53,831 nucleotides of DNA from Halothiobacillus sp. (GTDB taxonomy: Bacteria > Pseudomonadota > Gammaproteobacteria > Halothiobacillales > Halothiobacillaceae). The stretch covers positions 1 through 53,831 of the forward strand of contig JAGXHU010000091.1 in assembly GCA_024636015.1 (NCBI GenBank), given 5' to 3'. Below the pieces are notes generated by a model. It had not been told where the DNA came from. It searched no databases and saw only the letters and a program-made list of their open reading frames with translations. Made by a program: the position numbers and the translations under genes. Positions 20,088 through 29,474 of the stretch are shown one piece after another. Position 1 is the stretch's first letter, and each line of letters begins with the position of its first letter.

Positions 20088-20094
20088 GCTTCTA
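20072..20094. promoter_or_regulatory. Predicted NsrR operator
   Basis: A 23-bp imperfect palindrome with left half AAGAGGTATGT and right half ATATGCTTCTA. It agrees with the known NsrR consensus (AAGATGCATTT and its mirror) at 16 of 22 informative positions. It lies 70 nt upstream of the hemerythrin gene and covers the -10 hexamer. Confidence 0.7.
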
Positions 20095-20163
20095 TTGGCA
20101 GGGCGGCCACCGATCGGTAGCCCCCCTTATTCGCGATAACCATTGGATTGATGGGAGAAGGTA

Positions 20164-20604
20164 ATGCGACGACACGACTATCTGAGACCGCTGTCGCGAG
20201 AACATCATCAAACATTGCGACTGGCGCGAGATCTGCAGCGCAGTGATTATGACGCGGTTCGATTGCCGTACCGACTGCAGGGGGAAGCCGTTGCGCTCAC
20301 CCATCATTTTGCAGAAGAAGAAAAATGTTTTGCCGGGTTGGTCGAAGGTCTGCCGGATGGTCACCCCATTGAAGCATTACTCGATCGCATGCATCGGGAG
20401 CATCGTGCCATTTCTGCGATGATCGAGATGCTGACTGCTCTGGTGCAGAGCGTGGATCAAACTAACGATCAGATAACTTACCAGACCCTGGGCCAGCTTC
20501 TGGCTGAGCACATTGCTTTTGAAGAACGTTGTCTTTTCCCCGCCTTGCAGGATTGCTGCCTGGTATTGGAAACCGCTCACGCTCGACGAGGTCATGATTC
20601 ATGA
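20164..20604 (+). CDS. Hemerythrin-like (HHE domain) protein
   Basis: Single-domain cytosolic di-iron protein of 146 residues. Candidate ligands are spaced as in HHE proteins: H14/H15 in LSREHHQTL, H47/H48 with E51/E52 in LTHHFAEEE, H77 and H80 in HREHRAI, and H116 and E120 in AEHIAFEE. Members bind O2 or NO, or help repair nitrosylated iron centres. The NsrR operator and the overlapping nnrS gene point to nitric-oxide stress. GGAGAAGG precedes the ATG. The stop overlaps the nnrS start by four bases. Confidence 0.87.
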   Translation: MRRHDYLRPLSREHHQTLRLARDLQRSDYDAVRLPYRLQGEAVALTHHFAEEEKCFAGLVEGLPDGHPIEALLDRMHREHRAISAMIEMLTALVQSVDQTNDQITYQTLGQLLAEHIAFEERCLFPALQDCCLVLETAHARRGHDS

Positions 20605-21785
20605 AACGATTTGCGGTGTTGTCCGTGGGGTTCCGTCCCTGGTTTCTGTCCCTGCTCGTGGCTGGTGTCGTGCTTTTTGGATTGTGGGGCTGGGTCTGGT
20701 TTTCTGTGGCCATGGGGGGCGCATTGCCCTCGCCAACCACGATGGTGATCAGTGACTGGCGTTGGCACGCCCATGAAATGATTTTTGGTCTGGGTGTGGC
20801 GTTGTTGGCGGGTTTTCTGCTGACAGCGGTACAAAACTGGACCGGTCAAAGAATGATGTCGCCTACCGGGCTGCTTGCCATTGTTCTGTTGTGGTGGATA
20901 GCCCGCATGCTGATTCTTCTGGGGGGTATGGGGGAATGGCCCGGGTTTGTCCTTTCTGCGGCAGTCCCCCTTTGGGTGGCAGCGGTGATCCTGCCGCCTA
21001 TTGTTCGACATCGGCAGTGGCGAAATTTACTCTTCCCGGCCGCATTAACCATGCTGTCGATCCTGGATGTGTATTTCCGAGCGCGCATCAATTCCCCCGA
21101 TCTGCACGCTGAGATAGCCTGGGCTGGCGTGTGGCCACTGGTGGCCGTCGTGCTGTTTATGGCTCAGCGCGTTATCCCGGCTTTTACTGGAGGAATCACG
21201 GGGCAACGGGATCTGGATTTGGGCATGCCGTTGGCATGGATATCCGGCGCGGGGCCGTTTTTGCTGCTGTTTCTGGGTTTGATTCCATTGCCGCTGACGC
21301 GTCAGGTGCTGTTGCCTATTTCGGCGCTGGTGATTGTGTTCTTTGGCGTTCATGCCCTGGGGCGTTGGTGGGATCGTCGTGTGCTGCGCGAGCCTATGCT
21401 CCTGGTGTTGTTTGTGGGTTACTTGCTGGTTTTGTTGGGGGTATTTATTCTGGCCATTGCGTTGTCGCCCACGTTGTCGATGCCTCTGCGCGGACAGTGG
21501 CTCGATGCTGGTGTCCACGCTCTGGGGCTCGGGGTCCTGGGGGTATTCGGCCCAGGGATGCTGTTGCGGGTGAGCGCCGGTCATACCGGGCGAAACATTC
21601 ATATGACGGGTCTGCTGCGTGGCGCCTTCATCGCCGCAGTTTTGTTCTGGTTTCTGCGGGTCGAAACCTTGGGTGTCGGTTTTCACGCAGGATTGCTTGC
21701 CTTGTCGGCCTGGGGCATGGCTGGGGTGTATCTGGCCCTGTTACTGTCGATCATGGGATGGCTGATCCGGCCCAGAGCCTCCTAG
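20601..21785 (+). CDS. nnrS: NnrS family haem/copper membrane protein
   Basis: Polytopic inner-membrane protein of 394 residues with about 12 hydrophobic segments. NnrS features are present: GFRPWFLSLLVAGVV at the N-terminus, WHAHEMIFGLGVALLAGFLLTAVQNWTG (about 54-81), FMAQRVIPAFTG near residue 185, and a late HALGLGVLGVFGPGMLLRVSAGHTGR segment. NnrS lessens nitric-oxide damage, probably by limiting iron-NO complexes. It is the last gene of the NsrR-controlled operon and follows the hemerythrin gene by an ATGA overlap. Confidence 0.92.
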   Translation: MKRFAVLSVGFRPWFLSLLVAGVVLFGLWGWVWFSVAMGGALPSPTTMVISDWRWHAHEMIFGLGVALLAGFLLTAVQNWTGQRMMSPTGLLAIVLLWWIARMLILLGGMGEWPGFVLSAAVPLWVAAVILPPIVRHRQWRNLLFPAALTMLSILDVYFRARINSPDLHAEIAWAGVWPLVAVVLFMAQRVIPAFTGGITGQRDLDLGMPLAWISGAGPFLLLFLGLIPLPLTRQVLLPISALVIVFFGVHALGRWWDRRVLREPMLLVLFVGYLLVLLGVFILAIALSPTLSMPLRGQWLDAGVHALGLGVLGVFGPGMLLRVSAGHTGRNIHMTGLLRGAFIAAVLFWFLRVETLGVGFHAGLLALSAWGMAGVYLALLLSIMGWLIRPRAS

Positions 21786-21858
21786 CAGGGGTTTAAGGCC
21801 GCGAGTGAGGGGCGGGTGGTAAATGTGAATCGAAGGGGCGAAACTCTGGCACAATTGC

Positions 21859-21883
21859 CGGAATGCGGGTTTCACGTATTCCG
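21859..21883. repeat. Imperfect palindrome upstream of pyrE
   Basis: CGGAATGCG (21859-21867) and CGTATTCCG (21875-21883), eight of nine positions complementary, 59 nt before the pyrE start. No T-tract follows. Could be a leader hairpin or an operator. Confidence 0.4.
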
Positions 21884-21941
21884 CCTCGTACCCCAACCCC
21901 GCGAAGTGCTTTGAGCCGAAGCGGTTGATTTAGGATTTATT

Positions 21942-22592
21942 GTGAGCTATTTTCGACAAGAGTTCATTCGTTTTGCGCTGGATCATGCCGCGCTGAAATT
22001 TGGTCAATTTACCTTGAAATCGGGGCGGCAAAGCCCGTACTTCTTCAACGCAGGGTCCTTTGCCACCGGTGAGGCACTCGGAGCTGTCGGCCGGTTTTAT
22101 GCGGATGCCATCCTGGCCTCCGGTATCGAGTTCGACGTATTGTTCGGGCCCGCGTACAAGGGCATTCCCTTGGCGGCAGCCACGGCCATTGCCTTGGCCG
22201 AGCGAACCGGCAAGCCCATTCCTTGGGTATTCAACCGTAAGGAAGCCAAGGATCACGGTGAGGGCGGCAACCTGGTGGGTGCGCCTTTGGCCGGGCGTGT
22301 GCTGATCGTGGATGATGTGATTACGGCCGGGACTGCGATCCGCGAATCGCTTCAGCTAATCGCGGCATTAGGTGCGCAGGCCGTTGGCGTGACGGTGATG
22401 ATGGATCGGCAAGAGCGGGGCCAAGGCGAACTTTCGGCGATTGGTGAATTGCGGCGCGATTACGATCTGGCCGTCATTAACATTGCCAGCCTGGACGATC
22501 TGATTGCCTTTTGCGCGGACAGCGCGCAACTGGACGCATCGCGTGTTGCCATGCAGGCATATCGCGCCGAGTATGGGGTGAAGGCGGGTTAA
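21942..22592 (+). CDS. pyrE: Orotate phosphoribosyltransferase
   Basis: Converts orotate and PRPP to OMP in pyrimidine synthesis. The 216 residues are standard. The PRPP-binding loop [13 protein letters not shown] lies near residues 122-134. Also present are [12 protein letters not shown] near residue 26, [11 protein letters not shown], and the flexible-loop [13 protein letters not shown]. Starts with GTG, supported by AGGA upstream. It is transcribed alone here; rph, its usual partner, is not adjacent. Ends at a bidirectional terminator shared with rpsT. Confidence 0.97.
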   Translation: MSYFRQEFIRFALDHAALKFGQFTLKSGRQSPYFFNAGSFATGEALGAVGRFYADAILASGIEFDVLFGPAYKGIPLAAATAIALAERTGKPIPWVFNRKEAKDHGEGGNLVGAPLAGRVLIVDDVITAGTAIRESLQLIAALGAQAVGVTVMMDRQERGQGELSAIGELRRDYDLAVINIASLDDLIAFCADSAQLDASRVAMQAYRAEYGVKAG

Positions 22593-22620
22593 GAGCGCCC
22601 GACCCGTTTTTCAGCCCAAT

Positions 22621-22650
22621 AAAAAAGCCCCGAAAACGGGGCTTTTTTTT
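22621..22650. terminator. Bidirectional terminator between pyrE and rpsT
   Basis: GCCCCG-AAAA-CGGGGC stem with eight T on the plus side and six A before it, which read as T on the minus strand. It serves pyrE and the convergent rpsT. Confidence 0.95.
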
Positions 22651-22667
22651 GGTCTATACCTGACGGA

Positions 22668-22934
22668 TCAGGCAGACAGTGTCTTGATGCGGCCGATCAG
22701 GGTCGACTTGCGACGTGCGGCGGTGTTCTTCGCCAGAATACCCTTGTTGACCATGCTGTCGATCACGGGCTGGGCGGTCTTGTAAGCAGCTTGTGCTTGC
22801 TCGATGCTCCCGGAGGCGACAGCCTTGAGAACTTTCTTGTATTCGGTACGAACGCGGGAACGTAGTGCTACGTTGCGCTGACGGGCTTGTTCCGCCTGAC
22901 GAACGCGCTTTTTGGCTTGTGCGGTATTTGCCAC
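22668..22934 (-). CDS. rpsT: 30S ribosomal protein S20
   Basis: Three-helix small-subunit protein of 88 residues, rich in Lys/Arg/Ala. The N-terminal ANTAQAKKRVRQAEQARQRN and the NTAARRKSTLIGRIKTL C-terminus are typical. The start codon is GTG, preceded by GAGGAG at good spacing; a non-AUG start is also known for E. coli rpsT (UUG), where it is part of autoregulation. It follows mutM on the minus strand but has its own promoter. Confidence 0.97.
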   Translation of the reverse strand: MANTAQAKKRVRQAEQARQRNVALRSRVRTEYKKVLKAVASGSIEQAQAAYKTAQPVIDSMVNKGILAKNTAARRKSTLIGRIKTLSA

Positions 22935-22983
22935 GGATCAAACTCCTCGATCTTTCATGCGTGAATCTTTATTGAGGCGCGTG

Positions 22984-23011
22984 ATTTTGCCATGTGCGCT
23001 GGAAATGTCAA
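22984..23011 (-). promoter_or_regulatory. Promoter of rpsT
   Basis: On the minus strand: TTGACA (23006-23011), a perfect -35, a 16-bp spacer, and CAAAAT (22984-22989). It lies just past the start of the rpsT leader, immediately after the mutM stop. Confidence 0.7.
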
Positions 23012-23025
23012 GTCCAGCCTGTGAT

Positions 23026-23859
23026 TCAAGCCGGTAAGTCGGCGTTATTCTGGCACACAGGGCAGAAATAGGTGGCCCGTTGCGCCTGGATATTTTTTTG
23101 GATGGGGGTGCTGCAGATGCGGCAGGGTTGGTCCGCTCGATCATAGACGTTCAGGGTTTGTTTGAAATAACCGGGTTGACCATCTTCACGGACAAAATCG
23201 CGCAGTGTGGTACCACCCTGTTCGATGGCGCGAGTTAGCACATCCTTAATGACCGCCACCAATCGTTCTGCCAAAGCCGGGCTACACTCGTTCGCTGGCA
23301 TGGCTGGATGGATGCCTGCCAGAAACAGGGCCTCATTGGCATAGATGTTTCCGACGCCCACGACAATCTCGGCATTCATCAACAGGGGCTTGATGGCCGT
23401 TTTCCGATTTTTGATTTTTTGGTGCAGGTATTCGGGTGTGAACTCGGGGCCAAGGGGTTCTGGTCCCAGGTTGGCAAGCCGTTCATGGGGATTGTTGACG
23501 TGATCCGTCAGCAGGGCGCCAAAACGCCGGGGGTCGTGATAGCGCAGAACTCGGCCGCTATCGAATGCTATTTCGATATGGTCGTGCTTTCTTCTTGGGG
23601 TTCCGGGATCGACCAGTCGCAGACTTCCCGACATGCCAAGATGGATCAGCAGGCGTTCGTTGTTTTCAAATTCGATAAGCAGATATTTGGACCGTCGATC
23701 AACGCGGATGATGTGCCGATCATGAAGCCACTCGGGCAGATCGCTGCGCACCGGCCAGCGCAGACGGGGGTCGTGGACGACGGCGTGGATGATCCGGCGG
23801 CCGAGACAGTGCGGTTCGATGCCGCGGCGGGTGGTTTCGACTTCAGGCAGTTCGGGCAT
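23026..23859 (-). CDS. mutM: Formamidopyrimidine-DNA glycosylase (Fpg)
   Basis: Excises 8-oxoguanine and formamidopyrimidines from DNA and cuts the abasic site. The protein of 277 residues starts PELPEVE after Met removal (catalytic P2, E3), the diagnostic Fpg N-terminus. It has the HLGMSGSL and GNIYANEALF motifs and a C-terminal zinc finger with C246, C249, C266 and C269. The start at 23859 is fixed by that N-terminus; ten upstream in-frame codons are not used. It lies on the minus strand upstream of rpsT. Confidence 0.97.
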   Translation of the reverse strand: MPELPEVETTRRGIEPHCLGRRIIHAVVHDPRLRWPVRSDLPEWLHDRHIIRVDRRSKYLLIEFENNERLLIHLGMSGSLRLVDPGTPRRKHDHIEIAFDSGRVLRYHDPRRFGALLTDHVNNPHERLANLGPEPLGPEFTPEYLHQKIKNRKTAIKPLLMNAEIVVGVGNIYANEALFLAGIHPAMPANECSPALAERLVAVIKDVLTRAIEQGGTTLRDFVREDGQPGYFKQTLNVYDRADQPCRICSTPIQKNIQAQRATYFCPVCQNNADLPA

Positions 23860-23960
23860 GATGTGTCCAGAAACGAGAAAACCCACCACAGGTTGTCACT
23901 GGGCGGGTATGCAAAGCGTATCAAGCAAGAAGTCTGGTCGATGCCGACCAGATTTTTTGG

Positions 23961-24122
<162 letters not shown>

Positions 24123-24176
24123 TTATCCTTATCAGACCATGGCCTAATGCCACTCGGTCCGAATAAATTCTAGTGG

Positions 24177-24413
24177 TTAGATTTTTTCGCCGCGTGCCCG
24201 CATATCGGCCAGAACGCTATCGATACCCACTTTATCAATGGTGCGGATAGCATTGGTTGATACGCGCAGGCTGACGAAACGGCCTTCGCTTTCCACCCAA
24301 AACCGCTTGTGTTGCAGGTTGGGCAGGAAACGGCGACGGGTTTTGTTGTTCGCATGCGAAACGTTGTTGCCGACGGCAGGACGTTTGCCGGTGACTTGGC
24401 AGACTCGGGCCAT
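24177..24413 (-). CDS. rpmB: 50S ribosomal protein L28
   Basis: Complete L28 of 78 residues with [23 protein letters not shown] at the N-terminus, [10 protein letters not shown] and the [14 protein letters not shown] segment. AGGAG is eight bases before the ATG. First gene of rpmB-rpmG, divergent from trpS. Confidence 0.98.
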   Translation of the reverse strand: MARVCQVTGKRPAVGNNVSHANNKTRRRFLPNLQHKRFWVESEGRFVSLRVSTNAIRTIDKVGIDSVLADMRARGEKI

Positions 24414-24536
24414 GATGATCTCCTAAAAAGCGGACGCTCGATATCATTCAAAGGCGCGAGATACTACGTCAGAAATTGATAGTAGGCAAGTCAAATCGAG
24501 CTATTTAACGGTGATGCGTGGCGAAGGGGGCAGATT

Positions 24537-24545
24537 TGTTATGAT
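24537..24545 (+). promoter_or_regulatory. Extended -10 promoter of trpS
   Basis: TGTTATGAT, an extended -10 (TGn before TATGAT, five of six matches), about 40 nt before the trpS ATG. No good -35 hexamer is seen at 17 bp. Confidence 0.5.
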
Positions 24546-24587
24546 CAGCAGCCTTGTTTTACTTCACGCATGTGCACCAGGTTTCTC

Positions 24588-25610
24588 ATGACTCAAACCG
24601 CTTCAGTGGGCAGCAAACGCCCCATCGTCCTTTCGGGGATTCAGCCCTCCGGGCAATTATTGATCAGTCATTACGTCGGGGCAATGCGTAACTGGGTTTC
24701 CATGCAGGAGTCCCATGACTCCCTCTTTATGCTGGTTGATTTGCACGCCATTACGGTCCGTCAGGACCCGGTTGTATTTCGTGCCCGTTGCTATGACTTT
24801 GTGGCGCTTTATCTCGCCTGCGGTCTTGATCCCGACAAAAACACGATTTTTGCTCAGTCGCATGTGCCGGCCCATGCCGAGCTGGGGTGGATGCTCAATT
24901 GTTATGCCTATATGGGCGAGCTGGAGCGGATGACTCAGTTCAAGGACAAATCCACGCGCCCGGACGCCAGTATTAATGTTGGCTTGTTCGACTATCCGGT
25001 GCTGATGGCCGCCGATATTCTGTTGTATCAGGCGACACATGTGCCGGTTGGTGCTGATCAGAAGCAGCATCTGGAGCTGGCGCGCGATCTGGCTGCTCGC
25101 TTCAATCATATCTATGGGGATGTGTTTACGGTCCCCGAGCCGTTCATTCCCGAAACGGGCGCGCGGATCATGTCTCTGCAGGACCCGACCAAGAAGATGT
25201 CCAAATCCGATCCCAGCGAGGGGAGTTATATTGGTTTGCTGGATGAACCGAAAACAATCCTTAAGAAGTTTAAGCGGGCGGTCACAGATTCGGATACCGA
25301 GATTCGCTTTGATCTGGAGCAGAAGCCCGGGGTCTCGAATCTGCTGACCCTGTTGTCCATTTTTTCCGGTGAGTCGATTCCGGCGCTGGAATCGCGGCTG
25401 GTGGGGCAAGGCTATGGTGCCCTCAAGGTGCAGACTGGTGAAGCGGTAATCGATTTTCTGGCGCCGATTCAGGCGCGTTTCCAGGATTTGCGCGCTGATG
25501 AGGCGGCCCTGGATCGAATTTTGGCCGATGGGGCGGAAAAAGCCCGGGCCCGGGCAGCACCCACACTGCAGCGGGTGTTCGATGTCCATGGTTTCTTGCC
25601 GCAGCGTTGA
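24588..25610 (+). CDS. trpS: Tryptophanyl-tRNA synthetase
   Basis: Class I aminoacyl-tRNA synthetase of 340 residues that charges tRNA-Trp. The first signature appears as [18 protein letters not shown] (residues 19-36), a variant of the HIGH motif. The second is [11 protein letters not shown] near residue 200. The [15 protein letters not shown] and [13 protein letters not shown] segments of the Trp/Tyr pocket are intact. The ATG at 24588 was chosen over one six codons upstream because it begins the conserved N-terminus. Followed by nnr after 10 nt. Confidence 0.97.
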   Translation: MTQTASVGSKRPIVLSGIQPSGQLLISHYVGAMRNWVSMQESHDSLFMLVDLHAITVRQDPVVFRARCYDFVALYLACGLDPDKNTIFAQSHVPAHAELGWMLNCYAYMGELERMTQFKDKSTRPDASINVGLFDYPVLMAADILLYQATHVPVGADQKQHLELARDLAARFNHIYGDVFTVPEPFIPETGARIMSLQDPTKKMSKSDPSEGSYIGLLDEPKTILKKFKRAVTDSDTEIRFDLEQKPGVSNLLTLLSIFSGESIPALESRLVGQGYGALKVQTGEAVIDFLAPIQARFQDLRADEAALDRILADGAEKARARAAPTLQRVFDVHGFLPQR

Positions 25611-25620
25611 GCCTTCCTGA

Positions 25621-27183
25621 ATGATTAAAGAAACACCATCACAACACCGGATAGCACCCGCGCTGAGCGCCGTCTTTTCTGCCGGGCAGATCCGGGCGCA
25701 CGAGCACAAAATCTTCGCGACTGGGGTGACCCCGTATGCCTTGATGGACCAAGCCGGTGCCGCGATTTTGATCGCACTGCAGCGGCAGTGGCCCGATGCG
25801 CGTCGCGTCGCGGTCGTGGTCGGGAAGGGGCAGAACGCGGGTGACGGGCTGGTGGTTGCACGGCGAGCACTCGAAGCCGGTTTGACTGTCGAGTTGTTCG
25901 GTTGGTCGGCTGCCGAGGACTGGGCTGACGCAGCGCTGCAGGCTTGGCAGGAATTGATGCGTTACGCACCGGACTGCCGGATACGCAACGAGCCCGCCGG
26001 GCTATTGGACGCTGAGGTTGTTGTCGATGCTTTGTTTGGCATCGGTTTGAATCGCCCCATCGAGGGGGTGGCCGCATCCTGGGTGGCCGCAATCAATGCC
26101 GCCCATCGATCGGGCGTTGGTGTGATTGCCGCAGACCTGCCCTCGGGGCTGCTGGCCGATACCGGGCAGGTGCTGGAATCCCCCCAGGGTAGCGACGCAA
26201 GTGCTGTCCAGGCAGATGTCACGGTGAGTTTTCTCGCTCTCAAGCCGGGGTTGTTCACGGGGCATGGTTCGGCGTTGGTGGGGCGGGTGATGTTGAGCTT
26301 ACTGGGGCAGCCATCGCCCGATGTAGCGCCTGTCGCCCAGCTACTACTGCATCCCGAGCCGTTACCGGTCAAACCAAAGGATGGCCACAAGGGAACGTTT
26401 GGCACGGTGCTGGTGATCGGCGGGAATCTCGGCATGGGGGGCGCCGCCCGGATGGTCGCGGAGGCCGCCCTGCGAGTGGGAGCGGGCAAGGTGATTCTGG
26501 CCGTGCATCCTTCCCAGGTCATCGGTCTGAATGGTGGACGCCCCGAATTGATGGTGCACGGGGTGGATGCGGTTCATGCCTTGATGCCCCTGTTGGCCCT
26601 GGCAGATGCTGTCGTGCTGGGACCGGGATTGGGGCAGGACGATTGGGCGCGCAGTCTGGCGGAATCCGCGCTGGCGTTTGTGGGGCCCATGATCGTCGAT
26701 GCCGATGGATTACGTTTTTTGTCCTCGTCAGCGCGTCGTGATCACCCCACTGTACTCACGCCCCATCCGGCGGAGGCTGGCCGGTTACTCGATTGTTCGA
26801 CCGCTGACATCCAGTCCGACCGTCTGTCGACCGCAACGCGTTTGCGGGATCGTTATCAAGCGGCGGCTCTTCTTAAAGGTGCCGGAAGCATCCTGGCCGT
26901 CAACGCAGGATTGCAGATTTGTGTGCGGGGCGATCCGGCGCTTGCCACGGCGGGGACCGGGGATGTGCTGTCGGGTGTCATCGGTGGCCTGCTGGCCATG
27001 GGGCATTCGCCGGATGAGGCATTGCGTCGTGGCGTGTGCTGGCATGCCGTTGCCGGTGAAATCGAAGCCGAGGTGCACGGTTCCTGGGGCATGGCCGCGA
27101 CGGATTTGTTGCTGCCGATTCGGGCGTTGGCCAATGGGCGCATGCAGGGGTCAGATGCGGAGCTACCATGTCTTCTACCCTAA
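25621..27183 (+). CDS. nnr: Bifunctional NAD(P)HX epimerase / dehydratase
   Basis: Repairs hydrated NAD(P)H. The 520-residue fusion has an N-terminal YjeF epimerase domain (about 20-225) and a C-terminal ribokinase-like ADP-dependent dehydratase domain (about 240-505). The latter has GGNLGMGGAARMVAEAALRVGAG, VLTPHPAEAGRLL, LLKGAGSIL and ATAGTGDVLSGVIGGLLA. In the epimerase loop, the usual NNGGDG reads QNAGDG (71-76), a mild deviation. It overlaps tsaE by 16 nt, the same nnr-tsaE order as in E. coli (yjeF-yjeE). Confidence 0.94.
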   Translation: MIKETPSQHRIAPALSAVFSAGQIRAHEHKIFATGVTPYALMDQAGAAILIALQRQWPDARRVAVVVGKGQNAGDGLVVARRALEAGLTVELFGWSAAEDWADAALQAWQELMRYAPDCRIRNEPAGLLDAEVVVDALFGIGLNRPIEGVAASWVAAINAAHRSGVGVIAADLPSGLLADTGQVLESPQGSDASAVQADVTVSFLALKPGLFTGHGSALVGRVMLSLLGQPSPDVAPVAQLLLHPEPLPVKPKDGHKGTFGTVLVIGGNLGMGGAARMVAEAALRVGAGKVILAVHPSQVIGLNGGRPELMVHGVDAVHALMPLLALADAVVLGPGLGQDDWARSLAESALAFVGPMIVDADGLRFLSSSARRDHPTVLTPHPAEAGRLLDCSTADIQSDRLSTATRLRDRYQAAALLKGAGSILAVNAGLQICVRGDPALATAGTGDVLSGVIGGLLAMGHSPDEALRRGVCWHAVAGEIEAEVHGSWGMAATDLLLPIRALANGRMQGSDAELPCLLP

Positions 27184-27701
27184 CGACACACGCGCTGGCG
27201 ACGCGCATGTTCTCCGAGCTGAACGAGACGGCCGTCAGTACCCTGGCGCAAGATCTGGCACGCACGGCACCCAGTAGCGGGCTTGTCTTCCTGGTGGGTG
27301 ATCTGGGGGCGGGCAAGACGACCTTTGCGCGGGCATTTTTGCGTGCCCTGGGGGTGACGGGTCCGGTCCGTAGTCCAACTTATACCCTGATCGAGCCCTA
27401 TGATTTTACCGATGGACAGAACGGACCCCGTCGCGTCCTTCATCTGGATCTCTATCGGCTCGGTTCGCCCGAAGAACTGGATTATCTGGGATTGCGGGAT
27501 GAATTCGACCAGGCGCTGATCCTGATTGAGTGGGCGGTTCGGGCAGAGCCTGAATTGCCTTTGCCCGATCTGGAGATTTCCTTGGCCATGGCCGCTCCGA
27601 CGGTGCCGGATCTAAGACGGCTTGTGCTGAGTGCCCGAACGGCACAGGGAACCGATTGGCTTGACGCGTGCCAAAGCCGAAATGACGTGCGAGAGGTATA
27701 G
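27168..27701 (+). CDS. tsaE: tRNA threonylcarbamoyladenosine biosynthesis ATPase TsaE
   Basis: P-loop ATPase of 177 residues needed with TsaB and TsaD to make t6A37 on ANN-decoding tRNAs. Walker A is GDLGAGKTT (44-52). SPTYTLIEPY and HLDLYRL are the typical TsaE blocks, and LIEWA follows. The C-terminus is somewhat longer than average. Embedded between nnr and a small membrane protein gene, with amiC beyond, as in most gammaproteobacteria. Confidence 0.95.
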   Translation: MSSTLTTHALATRMFSELNETAVSTLAQDLARTAPSSGLVFLVGDLGAGKTTFARAFLRALGVTGPVRSPTYTLIEPYDFTDGQNGPRRVLHLDLYRLGSPEELDYLGLRDEFDQALILIEWAVRAEPELPLPDLEISLAMAAPTVPDLRRLVLSARTAQGTDWLDACQSRNDVREV

Positions 27702-27704
27702 ATT

Positions 27705-27908
27705 ATGGATCAGGCCGTTATGCTTTGGGGCTTGTTGTTTAGTTCGATGGGTGTCGGTTTTCTGATTTATGCCCGTAGTCAGCGCGCGGTCGTGCCGCTG
27801 GCGGTTGGGCTCGCGCTCACCATTTATCCATTTTTTGTGACCAATGTGTATGTGTTGGTGCTGATTGGCCTTGCTTTGTCGGCAGTGCCTTACTTCATTC
27901 GCCTCTGA
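27705..27908 (+). CDS. Small conserved membrane protein
   Basis: Protein of 67 residues with two or three hydrophobic segments: residues 7-23, 29-45 and 48-64. A short polar RSQRAVVP turn sits between the first two. GAGAGG is seven bases before the ATG and only three bases separate it from tsaE, so it is translated. Similar small proteins occur in pseudomonads, sometimes named as transport proteins without evidence. Function is unknown. Confidence 0.7.
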   Translation: MDQAVMLWGLLFSSMGVGFLIYARSQRAVVPLAVGLALTIYPFFVTNVYVLVLIGLALSAVPYFIRL

Positions 27909-28154
27909 CGACGGCTTGTTCGCGCCCCCATCCCTCATGTGTTGCGTTACTGCAAAAAACACAACATGTAGCGTTTTGTTGTTTTTGGCGGCCCGATATG
28001 CGGCAGATTTTTTTCGACAATTCTCTTTAGGATAGGGCTCTATCTAATTAAAAATGTTGAAAAAATCTTATTCAGGTTCAGAATGAGTTCTAAGCATGGC
28101 CTGCCCTGTGTGATGTGCCTGCGTTGTGATGAATCTGTTTGTGAGGGTCAAATT

Positions 28155-29375
28155 ATGTTTGATAATTCCTCGAATCCTTGGGATCGCCGGAAGTTTTTGG
28201 GTGCCGTTCTCGGTACGAGTACGGCGGTGTTCGGTTTGGTTGCGCCCGATAAAGTGCTCGCGGCACGAGTGATCAATGCCGTGCAAGCCGCGCGTCAAAC
28301 CGACTACACCCGTTATGTGTTCAACGTGAATGGTCCGTTGGACTTCAAGAGCTTCAGTCTGGACAATCCGCCACGCGTGGTGATCGATCTGACCCAGACC
28401 CAGATGGAACATATTACTATCCCGCCCGCACCCGCTGGATCCGTGGTGAGCGATCTTCGTGTCGGTATTCATAACGGCTATGATCTTCGGCTGGTTTTTG
28501 ACATGAAGGCGCCGGTCAAGCCACGTATGTTGCTGTTGCCGCCGAGTGATGGGCATGGGTATCGATTTGTGGTCGATATGCCGCATGACAAATCGACGAC
28601 GCTGGTGGCGCGGGATACAACGGATCCGGATAGCAAACCCCAGGCCCAGGCAGGGCATACATTCCGTGATCTGGTGATTGTGATTGATCCGGGGCACGGC
28701 GGGAAGGACCCTGGTGCCATCGGACGACGCGGCACGAAGGAAAAACACATCGTTCTGGATATCGGTCGGCGTCTCCATTCCATGGTGGCCGCGACCCCCG
28801 GTCTGCGTGCGGTAATGACACGAGATTCGGATCGGTTTATTCATCTGCGCGGTCGTACGGCCATTGCCCGCAAGGCCAAAGCAGACCTGTTTGTTTCCGT
28901 GCATTCCGATGCGTTTCGGGTGACCTCTGCCCGCGGGGCTTCCGTGTTTTGTCTGAGCCAGGGCGGAGCGACCTCCGAGGCGGCCCGCTGGATGGCCAAT
29001 CGGGAAAACGAGGCGGATTTCGTGGGCGGCGCGTCGATTGCCGATCATGATCAGGATGTGGCTTCCGTGCTGCTTGATCTCTCTCAAACCAAGACACTGG
29101 AAAACAGCCTAGATTTCGGTCATCGCGTCCTGTCCCAGATCAGTGGCGTCACCGACCTGCACTCTAAACGGGTGCAGCAGGCGGGTTTCGTGGTGCTTAA
29201 ATCGCCGGATATCCCGTCGATTCTGGTGGAAAGCGCCTTTATCAGTAATCCGATCGAGGAGGCGCGCCTGCGTACGGCGGCCTACCAGAACGAGATCGCT
29301 CGCTCGATTCTCTCCGGTGTGAATACCTACTACGCCGAACGGGCGCCGGAAGGCACACGCTACGCCATGTTGTAA
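28155..29375 (+). CDS. amiC: N-acetylmuramoyl-L-alanine amidase AmiC-type
   Basis: Periplasmic amidase that splits septal peptidoglycan during cell separation. The 406-residue protein begins with a Tat signal (DRRKFLG, R11-R12, hydrophobic core, cut near residue 36). An AMIN domain (about 45-140) for septal targeting follows. The zinc amidase_3 domain has VIDPGHGGKDPGA, the RRGTKEKHI glutamate, SVHSDAF and catalytic VESAFISN. GAGGGT precedes the ATG; 24 upstream in-frame codons would spoil the Tat signal. It heads the mutL-miaA-hfq block. Confidence 0.94.
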   Translation: MFDNSSNPWDRRKFLGAVLGTSTAVFGLVAPDKVLAARVINAVQAARQTDYTRYVFNVNGPLDFKSFSLDNPPRVVIDLTQTQMEHITIPPAPAGSVVSDLRVGIHNGYDLRLVFDMKAPVKPRMLLLPPSDGHGYRFVVDMPHDKSTTLVARDTTDPDSKPQAQAGHTFRDLVIVIDPGHGGKDPGAIGRRGTKEKHIVLDIGRRLHSMVAATPGLRAVMTRDSDRFIHLRGRTAIARKAKADLFVSVHSDAFRVTSARGASVFCLSQGGATSEAARWMANRENEADFVGGASIADHDQDVASVLLDLSQTKTLENSLDFGHRVLSQISGVTDLHSKRVQQAGFVVLKSPDIPSILVESAFISNPIEEARLRTAAYQNEIARSILSGVNTYYAERAPEGTRYAML

Positions 29376-29474
29376 GACGAGCCGGTCTTGTCAGATCGGT
29401 TCGGCCTTGCCCCTCAATTTGTATTCATGACCTGACCGGGGGAAAATGCCCGTTTTCCCCGAATCGGTTTCTTA

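Noticed and set aside
24657..25709. 350-codon open frame antisense to trpS
   Set aside because: Shadow frame over a conserved synthetase gene; translation looks random.
28068..29087. 339-codon open frame antisense to amiC
   Set aside because: Shadow of the amidase gene, Arg/His-rich and without a start signal.
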